64,000 bases of DNA from Klebsormidium nitens. Lineage: Eukaryota > Streptophyta > Klebsormidiophyceae > Klebsormidiales > Klebsormidiaceae. Positions 12,190 through 26,010 of the stretch are shown piece after piece (the stretch's first letter is position 1; each line of letters starts with the position of its first letter). The notes beneath the pieces were generated by a model. That model had not been told where the DNA came from. It was given only the letters and a program-made list of their open reading frames with translations, and did not search any database. The DNA lies in assembly GCA_000708835.1 (NCBI GenBank), contig DF236951.1, positions 57,877 to 121,876 on the forward strand, read 5' to 3'. Both the position numbers and the translations under genes were made by a program.

Positions 12190-13880
12190 TGTGTTTGCGT
12201 ATCTCGTCCAGGCAGCCTTTGCATGGGTGCACACAGGGCACAATGCATCGTCGCCACTATCCTGCGTGCTTATACATGGAACATGTATCCATGGTCGCCA
12301 CCCCACATTCTCTATAAATGAGCAGTCACCAATTTGCAGCGAGGCGAGTCGAATATTCGACCAACCAACATATCAGGTCTGTGCTCACCGTACCGTACTT
12401 CTTCTCGTCAGACTGGCAAGCAGCCGTTTAAAGATGAGTAGGGCGCCGATCGGTAAGCAAGCGTTCGCCTCTCATCTTGATTGAAGACCATGTGTACACG
12501 TACTTTCTGATGATAATGATGTTCTCTTATCAAAGCGCCGTAGCCCATGGGCCATAGGCTTCCATGGCATACATGGAGATCAATGTTCGAGGTGCGAACG
12601 CCTAGCTACCCTACCGTATCTCAGTTGCATGCTACACTAGGGTGAACAATTTGCCCTGCTGCAGCTTATGCATGTTCTTACTGGGACTACGAGCTAACAA
12701 CTTATTAGAGCTATAGGATTGGCATGCTATCTAGCGAGCACCGATCTTGAAAGGGATGTAGCTAGACCGCAATTGAATCAAAGGCACGTGATCATGCGCT
12801 GAACGCTTTTGGCCAGTACCCATGCATCATTGTCTGCACATGTCCGATCCCACATGCTACTACTGTAGCGCGGCTCCGACTTCCGTCAGCCTTGTGCGCA
12901 TGCGCAGGGGACTGTCAGCTACTAGAACCGACATGATTGCATGTGCTATTATAAAAAACAATACATGACATGGTCACGTATGCGTTGCCAACTCCGAGTC
13001 GTAAACTCCGACAGCCCAAGTTGTCGGGCAACTTGGCCATTACGTTTGTACCATGTGTACGAACCTAGAGGTAAGTGCCGACACCTAGACTACAACCATT
13101 GCGTGAGGGAAGAGGGCGGAAGACAACTGGACGACGAGGAGCCCATGTCCGGCCCAACCTTCGACTTTTCAAGACATCGAGACAGCCGCCCGGGCCAATA
13201 GTTAGAAAGGCTCAAAAAAGCGATCGTAGCAATCCAGCTTTGGCTTAGCGCGATAAAACGTATGACAGTTGATATAAGATAAGAGTTGGCAACAACAGCA
13301 ACGGTAAAACAAAGACTCGACACTCTTTTCTCCAACTAATCTAGAATTTTAGGTGCAGTCCTCAATAAGTTAAGATCCGCAGTAAAAGCCTATTGGACAC
13401 TTGCCAAGACCGGATGTCCTTTGCCTTGGCAGGCAGCCCCTTGCTAATCTGGTATCATTCCACCTAGACCCGGGTAACTGCCCGAGATGAGCCTCATAGC
13501 CACCTTGTCTTCACTTGAGTCAAGCTAACGAGCTACCTACAAAAGCCGAGGTGACTGTGTCAGGAACTTACTGCACCAAGTCACCGTCTATTGATACAGA
13601 TGGCAAGTACAGGAGGAATATCCACGAACTCGGACGTGGACAAGAGCAGGGCAAAGCAAGAGCAGGGCCGCCACAGCGGCATGACACGGACGCGGCCAGC
13701 TTGCGAGGGGCATCCGGATCAAAGCCGGCACCAGCAACCCTTCTCCGGACGCCTCCACTCTTGACGTCAACTTAAATCTTTCTCGGAGCTTTGGCTTGGG
13801 TTACCTTGACGAGAAACGAGAGGTCCAACAGAAAGCAGATGTACCGTTACTGAACGTCGAGCAACTACTGAAGAAGAGCA
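12190..13880. other. Convergent intergenic region, no features seen
   Basis: About 1.7 kb between the 3' ends of CIAO1 and the secreted LRR gene. I looked on both strands for kinase motifs that might extend the LRR gene and for coding-like exons, and found none I could defend. The 3' UTRs of both genes must lie here. Confidence 0.5.
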
Positions 13881-16800
13881 CTACGGAAACTTGCTGGATA
13901 CCGGAGCAGAAAAGCGTCGACGAGATATGCAGTTCATTCTAAAAGAAACACGCTTGCAAACGTATGAAAGGACTCCAGGAGCAGGGCTGCTGCTGACCGC
14001 TGCCGTCTGGTTGTTGATGTTGGTCACGTTGGTGAGGCCGGCTGGCAGCGCCCCCGCGGGATACCGGTTGTACGACAGGTCGACCGTCTGCAGGCTGGGC
14101 AGCGCGGCCAGGGACGCGGGGATGCTCCCGTTCAGGGCGTTGTTGTTCAGCAGCAGCGTCACCAGGTTCGTCAAATTGCCCAGCGACGAGGGGAGAGAGC
14201 CTGAGGGAAGGAATACCAGTGAGCGAGGACAAGAAACGAGAACTGCCGGCACGCCTATGGCTGCCAAGGGCGCCGCTCGTGGCCTGCCTGTGGAAACGAG
14301 CACTCGTTCGTGGCAGGAAGCCCGGTTTTCTCAACATGGCTGCGTACTGGGTGTGCCTGTCAAAGGTTTCGGCCAAACTTCCCAACTTCATTTGCTCCGC
14401 TATCCGACTGCTTCGCTATTCCTCCTCACATCACGAGCCTGATTGCAGGTTCGAAAGACCCCTTTCTAATCGCTTTGGAGACACCAACGGCTTCTTCAAG
14501 ATCGCCCGACAGCGACGCAGACAAAAGCGTTCGCGCACTTCAAACACCCGGCATTCGTCAGCGCAGCAGGGTAAAGGAGGCGCTCCTGGGTGTTATGCCT
14601 CACCGATGATGCTGTTGTAGCTCAGGTCCAGGCTCTGCAGGCCGGTGAGGCCGCCGATGACGTCGGGGATGGTCCCAAACGCCTGAACCCGTGATGCATT
14701 CACCGCCACTGCCGACTCCCCTGTCGTAGAGTTGCAGGTCACCCCGGCCCAGGACGAGTTGCAGGGAGCATCGCCCGTCCAGTTGCGGAGCAGCGGCGGG
14801 TTGCCTAGCGAGTACTGGACAACAAACAACAAGCAGGACGGGTGAGGCAAACGAAAAGTTGACCTGGATATTCCTAGGTAAAAACGTGTATCCAACCTCG
14901 GGCCTGATGAACCAAGCGAGGGCTGTAATGTAGGATGGGCGTATGGGTCTGAACATATGGAAATGACTAACATCTCTGCCCAGTTTGCTTCCTCTGGAAA
15001 AAGTTCTATGTCTGGTGTGGCGAAGAGAACAACATGCGCCTGGACGTCGACTATAGCAAAGGGATCCAATGGAGATAATAAGTCCAGCAAGCAGCTGCGT
15101 TGGCCAATGCTCCACTCAGGCAGCGGCAAACGAAGGAGCATTGAAGTTTGCACAAACAACAGAGCCTGGGTTCGCTTCAGACCTGCAGACTCTTTTAAAG
15201 AGTGATTGAGCCGCTTTTCGTCGACGTGGATACCCCTTAAGACTTGATTTCGAACGAGGCAGGATTCCCTCTTCATCTATAATAGACTTAGCAAGAACGT
15301 TACAAAACAGTTTTGGACATGCAACAAAGACTCGTCGCGGTGTCCTTGTCCTCAGAACATGTCACCGTCCAGGCATAATGTACGGGCCAGCCTCTCAACC
15401 GAAAGTGGAGTTGTCCTTACCCGGAGAGCTCTCAAGATATAGGAGTCCGTCACGTTGCCGCAGAGCTGACCAATGACGTTCGAGCAGAACTTGTTGTTGG
15501 TGACGATGAACTGGGCCGCCGTTTTGTTCAGGAAGTAGGGCAGTGGCCCCGTGAGCTGATTGTTTTGCAGATAGATGACGCCCGTGGCGTTGTAAAACTC
15601 GAGGGGCAGGGTGCCATTCAGTTGGTTGGAGCTCAGGTCCAGGTACACCGTCTGGAGCTTGGCCAGCTGCGCACCAAGCAACAAACCAAGACTGACAACA
15701 CCGCTGGTACAGCTTTGGGAGCAGTACTGCCGGCGTCTGACCTTGGCCCAATTCCTCATGGAGGCTGTACTTGCCGATTGCCACTTGTCTGCACTGCCAC
15801 TGCCCTCCCGGGGCTTGCTCGGAAGTATTTCGTGAACAGGGAGTACTTGGCTGTTTGGTTACTGACAAGCTCTATGAGCGTTTTGTGGTGGATCATTGGC
15901 TACGGGCTTGCAAGAGAGGCACGCAGCTTGCTGAAAGTGCACACGAAGGGCACTGAGAGTGGCCGCCAGCACTCACCTCCGGAGGGATTGGGCCAGTCAA
16001 GTTGTTCTGGTCCAACTTCAGATCGTGGAGATAGAGGGACAGATTTCCCAAAGGAGGGGGGATGGTGCCGTTCAAAAAGTTGTTGGACAGGTGGAGTGCC
16101 CCAAGGTACTGGGACTGTCCAAATGTTGCGGGGATGGGGCCTGCAGAAAACCATTGCGGTCAATTTGATGCGAAAACATTTCCAAACAACGGAACAGGTG
16201 TTTGCCAGAAAAGAAACAAAACCAGGTCCCAGAAAAGAGATTTCTTAACGTCAAGCACATTCCATATCATCGCCGTTTACAAAGCAAACAGCTTTGAAGC
16301 TGGCAGGCAATATAGTCAGACACAGAAAACCCTCGGTACTCAATCCACTGTCCCAAGAAGCACAACCCGTTTTGCAAGGTGCCCTTGTCTACCGTCCCAT
16401 GCCAGTCACCAGACAGTGCCTCATGCTTATTATGTTCAAATTCCGCGACGCAAGGTAAGCCTGTCAAGCTGTATCATTCCACTTGGTGAGTATCCTGCCG
16501 GGTACTCCTATGTCCAAAGTGCCAGTAACCTTGGTTGCTAGCACAGCTTGGCCCGCGATAGCAAGCACGTGCTGTACTCGCGATCCTACTTTTTCAGAAA
16601 ATGGTCAAAACCTCTCTTTGACGGTCAGAAGGCCAGTTGCAACCAGAGCCCCTATCCTCAAATGCAACAGGAAGCGGCCGTTGCCACCCACAATTATTGA
16701 AACGGAAGGGAGTAAATAGTGCGTTTCAATATTTCGTACCTTTGAGTCCACATTGTACACAGCTGAGGTATCCAAGCAGGGGCAAAGTGCCAAGAGTGGC

Positions 16801-17698
16801 ATTCAGGGTTGCTCCAAAAGTAGGGTTGAAATCCAGAATGATCTCTCCAAGGACTTTGAGGTTGAGCATCCAAGCTGGGAAGTAAGGTCCGCCAAACGCA
16901 GTCTGGAGGTTGGAGCTCATTGCGATGAAGGCCTGGAGACTTCTCAAGTTGCCCATGGTCTCTGGGAAGGGCTGCGCCCAGTAGTTATAGCTCAGATCTA
17001 GGCGGATGAGGCTGGTCAGCAGCGGGACAACGGGTGGCAGAATAGAAAACTGGTTTCCGCCCAGGGTGAGAGACGTAAGGTTCTTAATGTTGGCAAGTTC
17101 ATTGGGTAGCGTGGTGATGACATTGTTGTCGATGGCCAGAGTTTGAAGTTGTTGCAGCCCCCCAACGGCGGTGGGAATGCCAGAAAAGTTGAGGCCCGTG
17201 AGATAGAGGTTTTGCAGGCTGGGGAAGGCTCCGATCTCTGGGGGAGCGACCCCACTGTAAGGACCTGCAAACGACAGAACGTGGCTCAGCAATTGAACAC
17301 TTTCCCTGGTGCCTTTTTCAAGTTCTGACACCAGCATTGTCCATTAGCACATGGAAGGGGCTCAGTCTGTCAACAATGCTGGCACTGCCCTGGTTTCGGG
17401 CAGGAGCGGGCGCCACACCTGTGTTCCTCAAATCCACAGTTGTGATCACATATGTCGCTGGTGGCGCCGCGAGCGTGCAGTTGATTGAGGGAACAGCGGG
17501 GCCGGTGCCGTTACACGGGTCAAGCGCCAAAAGTGGATCTGCCCAAAGCGCCAGCTTAGCGGGCCTCCCAAGGGCGGTGTAAAGATTCCTGATGGCAGTG
17601 ACATCGGCAGGACTGGTGATGGCAGACACCCCTGACGTGGCGAAGGCAATGGCCAGGACCAGAGAGGAGAGGAGAACAAAGCCCTGCTCCCGCGCCAT
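13881..17698 (-). CDS. Secreted leucine-rich-repeat protein with two LRR cassettes
   Basis: A plant extracellular-type LRR protein, probably a receptor-like or cell-wall ligand-binding protein; its ligand is unknown. The ATG (17696-17698) opens a signal peptide (VLLSSLVLAIAFATSGVSA), followed by a Cys-containing N-cap. Six exons (17419-17698, 16740-17264, 15977-16140, 15421-15666, 14604-14814, 13881-14200) join in phase to give about 581 residues. The repeats are of the plant LxxNxLxGxIPxxL type (DQNNLTGPIPPE, SSNQLNGTLPLEF). Across the exon 4-5 junction a second N-cap of the LRRNT_2 kind appears (SLGNPPLLRNW...CNSSWAGVTCN), followed by more repeats. The exon 6 tail after SSSPAPGV does not look conserved, so the true 3' end is uncertain. 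No membrane span or kinase domain is visible. Confidence 0.75.
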
Positions 17699-18628
17699 GA
17701 TGGCGCTCGAAAACTACTACCTTACCTCAGGCTCGAGATCTGTAATTTTGAAACAAGCCCTTCCACAGCTCCCACCTACATCCTGTGTGCCAGGGCAGTG
17801 TCAGCTAGGATGTCCTAGATGTAAAAGCACAGGAGACTGGACTCTGGAGTCTGGAGTCTGGACTCGGAACTTGTTTTTCCTTGTACGCTGATTTCGCAAG
17901 ATCTGATCAGCCTTTTGCTGCTCACTGTACCGTCGATTTGCCAAGCACAGCAAGACGAATCTTAAGGAACGGTGAGGATGGCTCATCATGTCCAACTTGC
18001 GACTCGCAATCCTGAGTAGGTAGGTACCAAACTTTTGCCCCACACTGCCACACAGTCTAGCCCGAGTCAAGTCGGACTCAAGTCGCGAACGGCAAAACAA
18101 CATCGGACAGATGTTCAAGACTTGGTAGCGTTGTAGGTATGAGCAGCTTCCATTCGAAAGCTGGCTGCTCTATCAACTAGTCTCTAGCTATGCAGTACAT
18201 GCACGTAGCTTGAACAAGCGGGCTAGCAAGACTTTCATTTGGCCATGTTCACCATAAAAGGTCTGCGCATGCATGTGCAACAATCAACAACTGAACTTGA
18301 CGTGAGAAGAACTTCATAATATTAGGAACCCGTCTATCGCTTCAGATGAGGCACAACAAAAAAGGTACATGTACAAGGCAGTTCTTTGGAGCCGACGTCG
18401 GTTCGACATGCTGACATAGGGTCGAGCCTGAGCTGGCGAATAGACACAAGGATATAGCAGCTCGATTGCATTTCACCTTGTGTACATTACAGCTTGGAAC
18501 TCGTAGCTGCCCCTTTGTTCGTTACTCAAAGGCAGCAATCTAGATCACTGCGACTGGGCACTGTTGGGTATGGATCAAGGCCTACTCAACTCCTTAGCAT
18601 TCCACACGATGCAGCTTGCGCTTCAGCG
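17699..18628. other. Intergenic, upstream of secreted LRR gene
   Basis: 930 bp. It contains a short CTGGAGT/CTGGACT repeat cluster at about 17834-17866 and otherwise nothing I can interpret. It must hold the promoter of the LRR gene and the 3' end of the next gene. Confidence 0.5.
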
Positions 18629-21600
18629 CTAACAAGGAATCTTATCCTTCAAATACTCTAATAGGGCCTTTGTTCCGCGATCCAGCACGGCACGCCGGAT
18701 TCTGCAACAGTTTGAGAAGGAGCAGAGGTTCAAGAGACAGTAATTACTGGATTCTGGGCCACAAAAGTCGATGCTCGTCAAACAGTGCGCATAGTTGGAG
18801 GCGAAGCAATTGAGTCACGGCAGCAATTGACAACATCAAGAACGGAGAGCAACAAGAGTACATGGCCTGAAATGGTGCCTCGACCAACCAGGGTACGGAG
18901 CGCAGTAATGCTCTGCAAGTGACGAACAAACTCTTCTTCCGTTGGCTGAGGTGTAGAAAGCAGTGACGTAAGTAAGCCTCCGTTCATATTCGAAATTTCA
19001 TGGACGTTCGCTTACGTTCGTAGGGGATTGCCCTCCACTTTAAGCGACCGCAATGATGACTCTAGAAGGCCCTGCAAACGACAGGGAACCAAATGTTGGA
19101 CAAAACTTGCAGCGGCTCATGATAGGCGACATGAGCAAAGGCTTCGACGATTTACTTTCAAGATCGAAAAGGGAACGCAAACAGTCGCTGAAGGAGTAGA
19201 CAAGAGTACAATCACTTACCAGTTGCGGGGGGAGCGCAGAGATGTTGTTGTTGCTCAGGTCCAGCTCCTCAAGGGACGTCATGCCACCGAGGAACTGGAG
19301 ACAGCTCAACGGATCAGGCTCAACTTACGGTCCGGCTCAGTGATATGTTATCCGTGCCTTAGAGGAGTCTGTTCAGAACCATCATCCTGCTATTCCGCGG
19401 CCACGCAACTCTTCTGAACAGTTCAATCTATGCAGATCCAACTGCTTCAAGCGATCCTGAGACAAAACCCAGGCAACTCGTCACTTGAAGAGCGTGCCCT
19501 GCTTTGAAATGGACGCAAACATGAAGCCGGCCTCATCATGTATCAAGGTCCCAAAAACCCTGCTACTTCACGGCCTGCCGATTGGGTACAGGAAGCATCA
19601 CGTACCTCTGGCACGACGGTGAGCCGATTCTGGCTGACATCCAGTATCCGTAAGGCAGTCAGCTGCGCCAGGTCGGACGGGATGTCCTGCAAGTTCGTCT
19701 GCCTGCACGGAAAGGGTTGACGAGCGTTATGAAAGCACGAATGACGGTGACTTTCCTAGCCAAAAGTGCACCTTTTCACGATTCGACGGATTCATGGGGC
19801 AGTCGACCTCACTGAACGCTTGGAAGCAGCGATACCACAGATCCAAGACGTTAGCAAAACAATAGAGACTACGCACGAACAATGAAGTCCCTTCTGCTCC
19901 ACCACCCCCGGTCTCAATCTTCTTTCAAGCCAAAGGACGACAGGTGCCTCTCTTCCGGGACCCAGTCCTCACCCCAGACGAAGTTCTTCGAGATGGGACA
20001 AGCATGACAAGGCCGGCCCAGGTGGCAGTGCCGCTCGTGTACCCGTCAGGTCCAGCGATCGGAGCGCTTGCAGGGAAGCCAAGCGGAACGCGTCATCAGG
20101 CAGCACTCGGAGCGGGTTGCGAGCGAGCGAGAGGGTCCGTAAGGTCGGGACGCCAGAAAGACCTGGCGCCGGCCACTCGATGAACGCGTTGTCGGACAAG
20201 AGCAGCCCCTGCAGGAGAAGGTTCGAAGCAATTGTTAGGAGCATGTGTATCAGGGTAGCAGCCGGAGGGTTTTAACTGGGGGCGGGAAACAGATAGGAAT
20301 TGTAAGATTCCGTCCTCGAAAAGTGATGGTTCTTTGCGCAAGTAAAAGAAAGTTGTGGTCTATAGCACGGAGCTACGTCGAGTTGGACCGGACCCTCCAA
20401 CCCTGACAAAGTCCACCAGCTTTTCGGCAGGTCAGTGCCAACGCGGAAGTTGTACGACTGCTTACAGTCAGGGCCGTGCAGGCTCGCAGTTCCCCTGGGA
20501 GGCTGCTGATCTTATTCCGGCTCAAGTCGAGCGTCGTGATGGACCCGCCAACCTCCCAGGCTTCCGAGGGTACTTCCGTCAAGCCCTTATCGACCAACGA
20601 CAGGACCTGGAAGCAGCCACGGGCATTTTTGAGCACCGAAAACAGCTGATACACGGATATGTCCAGATCTGCTCACAGTGTGGAACGTGGTTGATAGCAA
20701 CTCATTTACCGACAGCTTACGAGAGAGTGAGGAAAAATATCAGAGCAGAAAGGAGGAGAGGCAACGCCTTAGGAGGACCTTCGGACTGCAAACCGGACGA
20801 AGTGAAAAGCCAGGAATCTTGGACGATGTCTGGAAGGCCGGACGTGCGGGGCTGGGGTCAAATTGGACGCAACGTGTAGACGGAAAGTCAAGCCGACCCG
20901 TCTTGTTACCCCACTGCTGGCAGCAGTTCTGGCGGCAGTTGCTGATTGTTGCGAGACGTCTGCTGCAAAAATGTTGCCGGAGCTTGCCTTGGGGGCCTCT
21001 TTGCGATCTGCATCCAGCCAGAGGTGTGGCTCAAGCTTTTTCAAGAGAAACGTCCTTCCAGCGGAACGGGTTTCAGATTGCGAAAACCACGACTTTTGAC
21101 CGCATCATCTCAAACTGCTCCGGGGACGGTGCAAGCCTTGCTTCTGGCAACAGGAGATACCTCCCATCTAGCGTCAAAGATGTCAGGAGCTGTGAGCATT
21201 AAGGTGTTCAGCACTGCACATCAAACACGAGCGCGCGTAGAACAATCCCTTACCTTCTTCCGAAGCGACTCGGCTACGAAGATAGGCCAGCAGGTTGGAC
21301 GTTGGCCCGCTGACCAGTGAACTGCAGACGTTGGAACAGACTGAAGTGAAAAGAACCATTTGGACTGGCCGTCAAGAGTATTCTTTTGCCGGTCAGGGCA
21401 AGCTAGGAGTCGCCGGCGGTATACCAAACTTGAGAAGAAAAATCAACGGAAGCCCGCTTTTAACAGCCAGGTCGACGATGCAACCACGAAGATACGGTCG
21501 CACCGTCAGACCACGCTCACCTTCGGAGAGAGCGCAGGGCGTTCCCGTCCAGAACCAGCCGCCGAAGGCTCGTCATGAAGCCTGCGGAAGAAGAAGGTCA

Positions 21601-24600
21601 ACTGGGTTCTCAAAACCACCAAAAAGCACGAACGATGCACGATGTAAAAGTCGGTGACTGACAGGTTCTCGGGTTAAAATTAAGTGCTATCCTCTGGAAA
21701 ATCTGGAAAGGAAAGTGCTTACGTTTGCAGGTCAGATGAGGCTGCTCCCACCAGCTCACCAAGTTCAGCGGGCAGCCCCGACAGATCGTTGTTGCTCAAG
21801 TCCAGCAACGACAAACCGAGAGAGCACAAGGCGGCTGGGTACTCCCCTAACTGCATGAGCAGGATGGGTACTGTGTCAGGTAAACTTGAAAAGGTTGGTC
21901 CATCACGTTGGGGTGAACCAGAAAGTCCGAACAGCTTCGGTCATCATTTCAAACAAAGCCTGCTTCAGCATAGACGACTGTCCGCGTGGGGCGTTAAGCG
22001 CATCACATTAAAAGCATGGCAGTTGTTCGAAGGGGACCAGCTGTACCTGGTTGTCCCGTACGTCCAGCGTGCTCAGCTTTGATAGGCTGGCAAAATCTTC
22101 GGGCAGCTGCTGCAGATTGTTAAGCCTGGCACACCACGCACAGTTTTAGGCAAGCTGTGTGCTGTCAGACATTTCCAATGAACAATAGAAACGATTGACG
22201 CAAGTCAAGCTAGTACCAAGATCGTATCTGATTTGATTACTCTGAGAATCTTAGACAATCTTTATCCCAAGAATTCACAAAGAAGTTCCCCAATTCTGTT
22301 CAAAGCCAGCTCTTTCGTGCGATTGAAACGAGAAGCAGAGAGGTGGGCGTACCCTAAATATAGCTCGGCCAGCTTCGCACATCTTCCTAGGCCCAGTGGA
22401 AGAGTCGTCAATTCTGTACACAAAGAGACACAACAATTCAGACAGCCTGAGAAAGTTGAAAGGGTTTAAGGTTTGCTGGCAGATTACTCGATGTTGCAAC
22501 AGAATTTGCCCCTTGTCATCACAGGACGTCTCCGCAACCATGCCAGTCCAGTGCGGTGACAGGAATTTGAAGTGAGGGACACTTAGCAGCAATCAGCATA
22601 AAGACACTCACTGTTCTGTCGGAGATCCAATCGCGTCAAGGAAGACAGGGCTCCCATGCTAGCGGGCACCGAAGCCAGAACATTCTTGGCTGTGGGGATT
22701 ACAAACTTAATGTCAAGAAACAGAACAGGGCCAAATGGATGAAGACAAGTGGTGATAGAGAAGGAGGACGTACAGACGACAGGCCTGAAATGGTTTCTCA
22801 GCCTTCAACTCGCCCTAGACCTACAGTTGACTGGCTCAAGCAAAGACTGGTCCAAAGCATAATTCGTATGATCAAACACCAAGTAGATCAACAGCTGGCG
22901 ACCGCGGCGAGGTTCTTACTCACAGATGTTGAGATCAGTCATCGACAGTAGGCCAGCGAAGATCCCGTCAGGTAAGGAAGGAAGCAGATTGCCCTCAAGA
23001 TCGAGAGTCATCAGCTTTGAAAGATGGTGCAGGTTGGCAGGGAGCGCGGCCAAGCGGTTGTTTGGGACCTGCCAAACGAAACATTCTATGTTTCAATCTT
23101 CCAATGGCTGTCAATCCTGCAAATGGCTCCATATGACTAACAGACGACGTGAAGGCATCACCCAATGCAGGAGTTGCTGAGAATGAACGAATGTTGCTTA
23201 GAAAGAAAGAGGTGGCCACCTTGTGCATGCAGTTTGCTTACCTTGAATTCTACCAACTCCGAACAACGCCCAAGGTTGTTGGGGAGTGCGGTTAACTGGT
23301 TTGACCCACAAGACAACCTGCAGGCGTTTCATTCAAACCCACTGACGACACCTATATTTGATAGCATGTTGCAACATCTTCGAGAGATCCAGCAAGGGAA
23401 AGGTTGCTACTTCCGTACTACTAGCTGATAAGCTGATGCTGAGCAAGTGGTTGGGCACTTTCAATTACAGGACGCTTCAACCATTAGGGGGAAAAAGAAA
23501 GTACCATCTCCCACAAGACAGGGTCATATCCAGAAAGTGGAACTATTACCTCACAAGGCTTGCAAGCTCGCTCAAACTTTCAGGCAGGCAGGTCAAAGAA
23601 TTGTTGCTGACGTCCAATGACTTCAACGCTTGAATACTGCAGTTGTGGAAGAGAAGTATGTGGTTGGTTAGTGAGCGGACTCCGAGCTTCAGTAAGTCTT
23701 GGCTGATTCTCTACTATGCTCAGTGCAGATACTATAAATCAAGGCACAGAGGTGTTGGCTTCCAGATAATTGTATGTCCCTCACCGTATCCTGAGAAGGT
23801 AAGCAGAAGAGGACCAGATTGTCTCCACAATTGACAAGCAAACACGAATGTGTGGGGCTACTTCAAACGGGCATCCCTTGAACTTACCTGCCAATTGTAG
23901 CTGGAAGGCTTGTCAGCTTATTGTGACTTAGGTCCAGTAGGGTCAGGGTAACAAGCCCACCAAGTGAATCATCCAGAACACTGATAACATTGTGCGACAG
24001 TGTCAACTTCTGGAGGTCCACAACCTGAAGAAAGCAGAAGAAACATGAAAAAGCTGCATACGGGGCGCAAAGAGTAGCCGCCACCGCACAAGACTTGGCC
24101 ACTCAGTAAAAGAAGCATGACCTGATTGGGGACAAAGATGGGATTTGAGCATCCTTGCAGATTGCCAAATGTGCCGGGCTTTCTTCAACAGTCAGGCCCC
24201 TTGTTGTAGCTACAATTGTTACTTCAATCGATTTTGACTCATTCATTTACTAATGTTGCCCCGACTTCTAGATACTCTAATGGGGGTAGTTTGAGTATCT
24301 GCTTTTTACCTCCGGTAGCATTCCTTCCAGTACTCTGGTGGTGGTAATAAGTTTCTGCTTTCTCGTGTTCGTCTTGATTTGGCAGCGCCCGCCCGACACA
24401 CACTTGCCAAAGGAAAGCAAGCTGATTATACGATACCTGCTGTGGGTCTGTAGCCTCAGATGGTCAGGCCAAGTTCTGAGATGCTTACCTCCCACCACTT
24501 CTCATCAGGGTCAATTGTAGCCTGTATCTGGTAGACACCATCAGGAACAGAGCTGCACAAAAAAGCTGGGTTTTTCAGAAAGCATGAGGCACCCAGAAAG

Positions 24601-24819
24601 ATGACAAAATCCAATTCGCTCGATGAGCATGAAAGTTCGGCAGACCAAAACATGGTTAAAGCATGTACTTGAGCATCGGACGACACGACATCACTGGAGT
24701 ACTCTACGGTTGTGTTTTGACGTACATAAAAGCACTCGAAACTTTTCACCATACCTTAGATCTCTGCCGCTCAGATTGAGAGTCCCTGAAAGCCTTGCAG
24801 TCCTCAGGATCCGCTCCAT
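18629..24819 (-). CDS. Intracellular LRR protein, LRRC40 type
   Basis: A cytosolic all-LRR protein of the LRRC40 family, conserved in plants and animals, with no established biochemical role. I traced about 18 small exons. Exon 1 (24755-24819) starts at ATG with [21 protein letters not shown]. Exon 2 (24489-24552) has [17 protein letters not shown] and exon 3 (23888-24024) has [16 protein letters not shown]. Further LRR exons lie near 23568, 23243, 22930, 22617, 22350, 22050, 21722, 21513 and 21253 ([10 protein letters not shown]). More follow near 20470 ([20 protein letters not shown]), 20017, 19610, 19219 and 19015, and the last is about 18629-18703 ([20 protein letters not shown], then stop). 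The double-module layout, each module ending in a YLRxR/YLKDK segment, is diagnostic. There is no signal peptide, and repeats are mostly one per exon. Some middle exon borders are approximate. Confidence 0.87.
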
Positions 24820-25033
24820 TTGTCGTGAAGTGAACACTCGCAGCAGTGATCTTTAAAAGATGAAACATCGCAAGGTTCTGCCCTTCAGAATGCTTCACTC
24901 AAAGCCTGAGGCTGAGAAGTTCCATTCGTCTGAACAAGTACCTAGCCAACACGCTGTTGAGAAAAGGGTGTGAGGCTGAGACAGCCCATCCTGATCAACT
25001 TCCAACTTTAAGCCTCAGGCTGAGCTTAGCTCC

Positions 25034-25652
25034 TCAAACGGACTCGGAGTCACCTGCAATCACATTGCATGTGAGTTCGAACTTTGAACAGCATGTTTCA
25101 ATTTGCAAAGATGCTGCATGATAATTCCTACCTTCATATAGAGCTTCACCATACCATGCCCGTTGGATGGCGAATCCTGATTCTTGAACGGTCAGATTTG
25201 CGCAACCAGGCGTCCCTCCGAACAAAGCGGTATTGTTATACCGTAGCTCGGTCAACCCGACGGTTGCAATCGAGGTTTAAGGTTGTGCATGTAGCATTTG
25301 TATGTTGTTACAGCCTGGTTCGGATCCTCTACTTGGAGGTTCGTGTTCTAACCATTTCCGTTACATCGGTAATCAGTGGAAAGACCCTGGGCATGGGCTA
25401 AATTTCCGAAACAGCGTGTTCAGGCAAAGGAGCCTCGGTTCTCCAGGGCCCGGGCCGCATTCTGTGACCATTCTGCATGACGATACTATAATAGTGATTT
25501 GAACCAGCCAACTGGCATTGGCAACGGCCCATCCAGCCGCGATCACAAGAACTTGAAGAAGGAACTCGAGGGCTTCCGTTGGTGAGGATCGACAGGAGGA
25601 GCCAGAGGATCAGGGCGGCATCTTTTATGCTGTGGATGAGGCGTTGGGCCAC
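25034..25652 (-). CDS. Possible small secreted protein, unrecognised
   Basis: The ATG at 25650-25652 opens a convincing signal peptide (AALILWLLLSILTNGS) followed by a Cys-containing segment. A second coding-like block at about 25130-25260 reads LTELRYNNTALFGG and FAIQRAWYGEALYEG. It can splice over a 78-bp GT-AG intron to a short end (GDSESV, stop at 25034-25036); retaining that intron also keeps the frame open. How exon 1 joins the second block (intron about 25260-25490) is not resolved. The spacing of QESGFAIQRAWYG faintly recalls SUEL/rhamnose-binding lectins, but I do not claim it. The gene is divergent from the kinase, with about 360 bp between starts. Confidence 0.45.
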
Positions 25653-26010
25653 CTAGGAAAGGACGTCTGGTGGCAGAGCAGTCTGCAAATCAAAGATGAC
25701 AGCAACCGAGCAAGATGCGGGCAGACATTTACAATCTGCGCCCTACAGAAGCCTGATTTGAGCTCAATGGACATCACCCAACCTCCTGATTGCCAGACCA
25801 GTGTTTCGACCTGAAGAACTGGATGCCTGCCCTAGGCAGCAAGCACCATCATCCACCATCTGGCACTGTTTCTTCTTTCACTGACAATCTTGAATGGTCC
25901 AAGAAACCTTTTGAATAATAATTTCTTGAATTCAGCTGCTCTTGATTACTCCTCAAAGACGCTTGTGAGTAACTCTAGTGCTCTGAGAGTTGTGGCATCT
26001 CCGATACATA
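25653..26010. other. Divergent promoter region, secreted protein/kinase
   Basis: 358 bp between the start of the possible secreted gene and the kinase start codon. No TATA box or other motif stands out. Confidence 0.4.
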
